A stretch of DNA of 64,000 bases from Daphnia pulex (Eukaryota > Arthropoda > Branchiopoda > Diplostraca > Daphniidae): NCBI RefSeq assembly GCF_021134715.1, contig NC_060020.1, positions 6,572,001-6,636,000 on the forward strand, given 5' to 3'. Both the position numbers and the translations under genes were made by a program. Shown piece after piece: positions 61,457 to 64,000 of the stretch. Each line of letters begins with the position of its first letter. Position 1 is the first letter of the stretch. The notes under the pieces were generated by a model. It was not told the origin of the DNA, searched no databases, and saw only the letters and a list, made by a program, of their open reading frames with translations.

Positions 61457-62290
61457 TAGGGGAGACTGGAGTATGCCGGGACACCGGGTCAAGTGGGACA
61501 GCCGGACAGTGAGGGGGAAAATCGAAAATATCAATTAATTTGAAATTTTTTTAGTGCAACATGTAAAAACATGTTATCTAATCGGGGTTGAAGTTTGGTG
61601 TGATTTTGTCAATAACTGTGGGAGTTATTGACAAAATTAAAAAAACGGCTTTTTGATGTAAAAATTTTTCGCCGCCATAAAAGGTATTACGGAAAAAATA
61701 CAAAAAAATACATAATATATTTATATGGGAAGAAACTTTGTTCATTTCTTAATCGTTTAAGAAAAAAATTGGAATTTTAGGCCCTTTATTTTAGGAAATA
61801 TGGACATTTAAAAAAAAAGAGATATCGGGAATTTGGGACAGAAAATTTTACTGCAGTTGAGATAGGCAGGGAGCTCCGCCCTCAAATCGGACGTAGCTAA
61901 GCTATTTTTTTTTCATAAAATGTAAATCTCAATTTACACGATAATTCATCAATTTTTTTTACAGACATATAGAATTGATATAGGGAAACACGATTTCAAT
62001 TTTTTTTTTAATTTTTTACAAATTTTAAGGCTTATAAATCAAATGTCCCACCCCACCCACCCTAGTGTCCTCATTTACCCCCCCCCCCCAAATAGGCACC
62101 TCCCACAAATTTTTGAAAACTTTAGCCGTTTCCTACGGGTAAACGGTTTACTCTAAAATTAAATAAAAAATATGGGGGGTACCTCTACATGTTAAATATA
62201 TAAAAATGTAAAAAAAAATAAAAAAGGGTGATTATATTGGGAGATATGGGGGAAAACGAAAACCGTCCCGGCTTACTCCAGTCTCCCCTA
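61457..62290. mobile_element. 830-bp non-autonomous TIR element flanked by TA
   Basis: Terminal inverted repeats GGGGAGACTGGAGTAWGCCG... begin at 61459 and end at 62288; about 25 bases match with one or two differences, and TA lies on each side (61457-61458, 62289-62290). The inside is AT-rich with long homopolymers and no coding capacity. It contains more scattered copies of a GGGACA/TGTCCC word. The superfamily is uncertain. Confidence 0.75.
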
Positions 62291-64000
62291 CATTCATAAG
62301 TTGTTTCAAAGTCGTCCGCTTCGTTTGGGTTGGATATCCAAGCCGGACATCATTTTTCATTGTTTTGGACCTCAAAATGTCGTCTCACCATCCGATGGAT
62401 ATTTCAACTAGGACCCCAAAAACAGAGGATCAAAATCGACTGTCAAGGATGTCCGCAGCAGCCTAATAACGGATGGATCTAGTTTCTTAGTTTGGATGGC
62501 CGCACGTTCTCTGGACGTCCTATGGATGACGTGTGCTAGTAGGGAAGTCATGACTTAAGTAGTTTTTTCACAAATTTGACGATTCGGTGACTTTCGACGT
62601 AAGCCTAATAAAACTTGACTTTGAGGTTGACGTTTCGGAAAATTAAATTTCCCCGTCAAAGTAAATAAAAAATTTTGTCTGCTGTTTTCTGTAAAATCTC
62701 TGATGAATTTTCAGGTTCTGCCAGTTCAATTTTCTTATATATATTGGGATTTCCCAATTCCCAAATATAGCCCCCAATTTGTTTATTGGAATTATTATTT
62801 CAAGTCTCAACTTTTTCGTTAATCCTGTAAATCTTGATAAAATACTTAGCATTCCGTTTAAAAAATGCAAAGAACAGCAAAAACAGATAACATTTTCGAT
62901 AAAATAGTTGCAGTTTTGCTGCCATAAAGTGCTATGATGCTAATTGGGACAGTCGAATGGGAGACTGTGTCTCTTACCGCAGACTTCATTATAAAGCAAT
63001 CATCAGTGGCTCCGCGGTTTAACGCTAGATTAGAATACACGTTAGTCTTGTGGCGCAGTGTCCAAATCCCAAATCCGATTAAACAAACAATTAATCCCCC
63101 AATTCAATTTATATTTTTTTCTGTTTGATTAACTTCCATCGTCAAATTAATTTTTTCTTTAAAAACAATAGTTGGGAAGAACAAAGGGTTGAAATCTCTC
63201 AAGAAAAATCTTACACAACTCCAAGGCTTGAACTTGAATCCAAAATCTTATATCACGAGACCACTAATAATTCTCTCAACAAAGCACGAAACCATCACGA
63301 AAACCTATGCGAACGGAACCTTTATCATTTCTATTCAGCAGAAAAAAGAGCTTCTTGACAGTTTTGGGTGGTCCTACATGGGTGGCCGATATCAGTCAGG
63401 ATGCATGTTGAACAGATGTAGCTTTTTCATGGCATCCCAGAAAAAAATATAATGTTTTCAACAAAGTGTTATTACTGGTAAACTTATTGGTTACTTACTG
63501 GCCAGTGGACACATTTAAAAATCCTTCTAGGGTTCTCATCAGTTTCTCGTTAAGAGTTGTCTGCCTGATTCATTCTGAAATTGGTGCAGATTGCTTGCAT
63601 TCCAATTTCACTCGTTGTCAGCCTCTTTGATGACCCTCCTCAAGATTTTGATTCCTTTCAAGACACCAAAACAACTCCTTTATTGGTTCTCCCTTTTTTT
63701 CAGCACCTTTGAAAGAAAATGGAAATGCAGTAATTCAGGTTAAATGTTAGTTTGAGTAAATGAGTATACAGCAACTTATAACTAGGCTAAACCTTTCACT
63801 TTTCTGTAATAAACTAATAACACTTCATCGTTAAAATGCATAGATTAATAATAAAATATCAACTGAGATTGCATGAGCATGCAACCCGTGTTACAAAACA
63901 AATAGCAAATTACGAGCAAGAAAAGAGCCTTTGGCTGCTTTGACGGAACAATCGGTTAACTGAAACCAATCCGATAATGAATCAGCTAGAGGCGCTAGAG
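62291..64000. other. Right end of window, no gene recognised
   Basis: AT-rich DNA. Short open frames near 62643-62870, 62934-63128 and 63125-63452 have no recognisable motifs. I saw no splice-bounded exon that I could support. Confidence 0.4.

Noticed and set aside
1..64000. tRNA genes, rRNA genes and CRISPR arrays
   Set aside because: I looked for A/B-box-like words, clover-leaf ends and regularly spaced repeats and found none that I could support. A tRNAscan-SE or Infernal run would be decisive.

Overview
This looks like animal nuclear DNA, most likely from a small-genome arthropod; a cladoceran crustacean such as Daphnia is my best guess. The evidence is genes broken by many short introns (about 40-90 bases) with standard GT-AG borders, arthropod-type gene families (Gyc-89D-type soluble guanylyl cyclases, a Trc8-like RING ligase, a Slit-like LRR start), and many CA/GA/poly-A/T tracts. 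Exons were built by hand from splice sites, reading frame and family resemblance. Each multi-exon model called below closes in frame unless stated.

Layout. 1-8.9 kb: non-coding, probably a long intron of an LRR protein whose signal-peptide/LRRNT exon lies at 8906-9129 (minus). 10.5-11.1 kb: two weak putative exons. 11.3-13.35 kb (minus): an RCCD1-like gene, with a 60-residue one-helix protein ending only 50 bases upstream of its start. 14.3-16.9 kb (plus): a 791-aa multi-pass RING-H2 E3 ligase of the TRC8/RNF139-RNF145 family. 17.5-19.6 kb (minus): a 654-aa secreted protein of unknown function. 21.3-22.6 kb (minus): a 360-aa protein of unknown function. 23.2-24.6 kb (minus): an Artemis/SNM1-family nuclease with two compensating one-base frame breaks.

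24.9-53.9 kb (minus): the centrepiece, four tandem guanylyl cyclase genes, called A, B, C and D from low to high coordinate. Each has the H-NOX haem domain with its proximal histidine at residue 106, the HNOBA region, a helix and a class III cyclase domain. In all four, both metal-binding Asp positions are changed (to Glu and to Lys/Asn), while most base-selecting and catalytic residues remain. They should therefore need a partner that supplies the metal site, probably a Gyc-88E-type subunit encoded elsewhere. A and D resemble each other, and B and C are a younger pair. Gene A carries a 74-base insertion flanked by short direct repeats that lacks a normal splice donor. Gene B has Ser where the guanine-selecting Cys should be. 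Between B and C sits a 1185-base palindrome made of two foldback units.

54-64 kb: gene-poor DNA with two TIR elements flanked by TA (59.2-59.8 and 61.5-62.3 kb) and a frameshifted DNA-topoisomerase-II fragment (60.6-61.3 kb) that keeps an intron.
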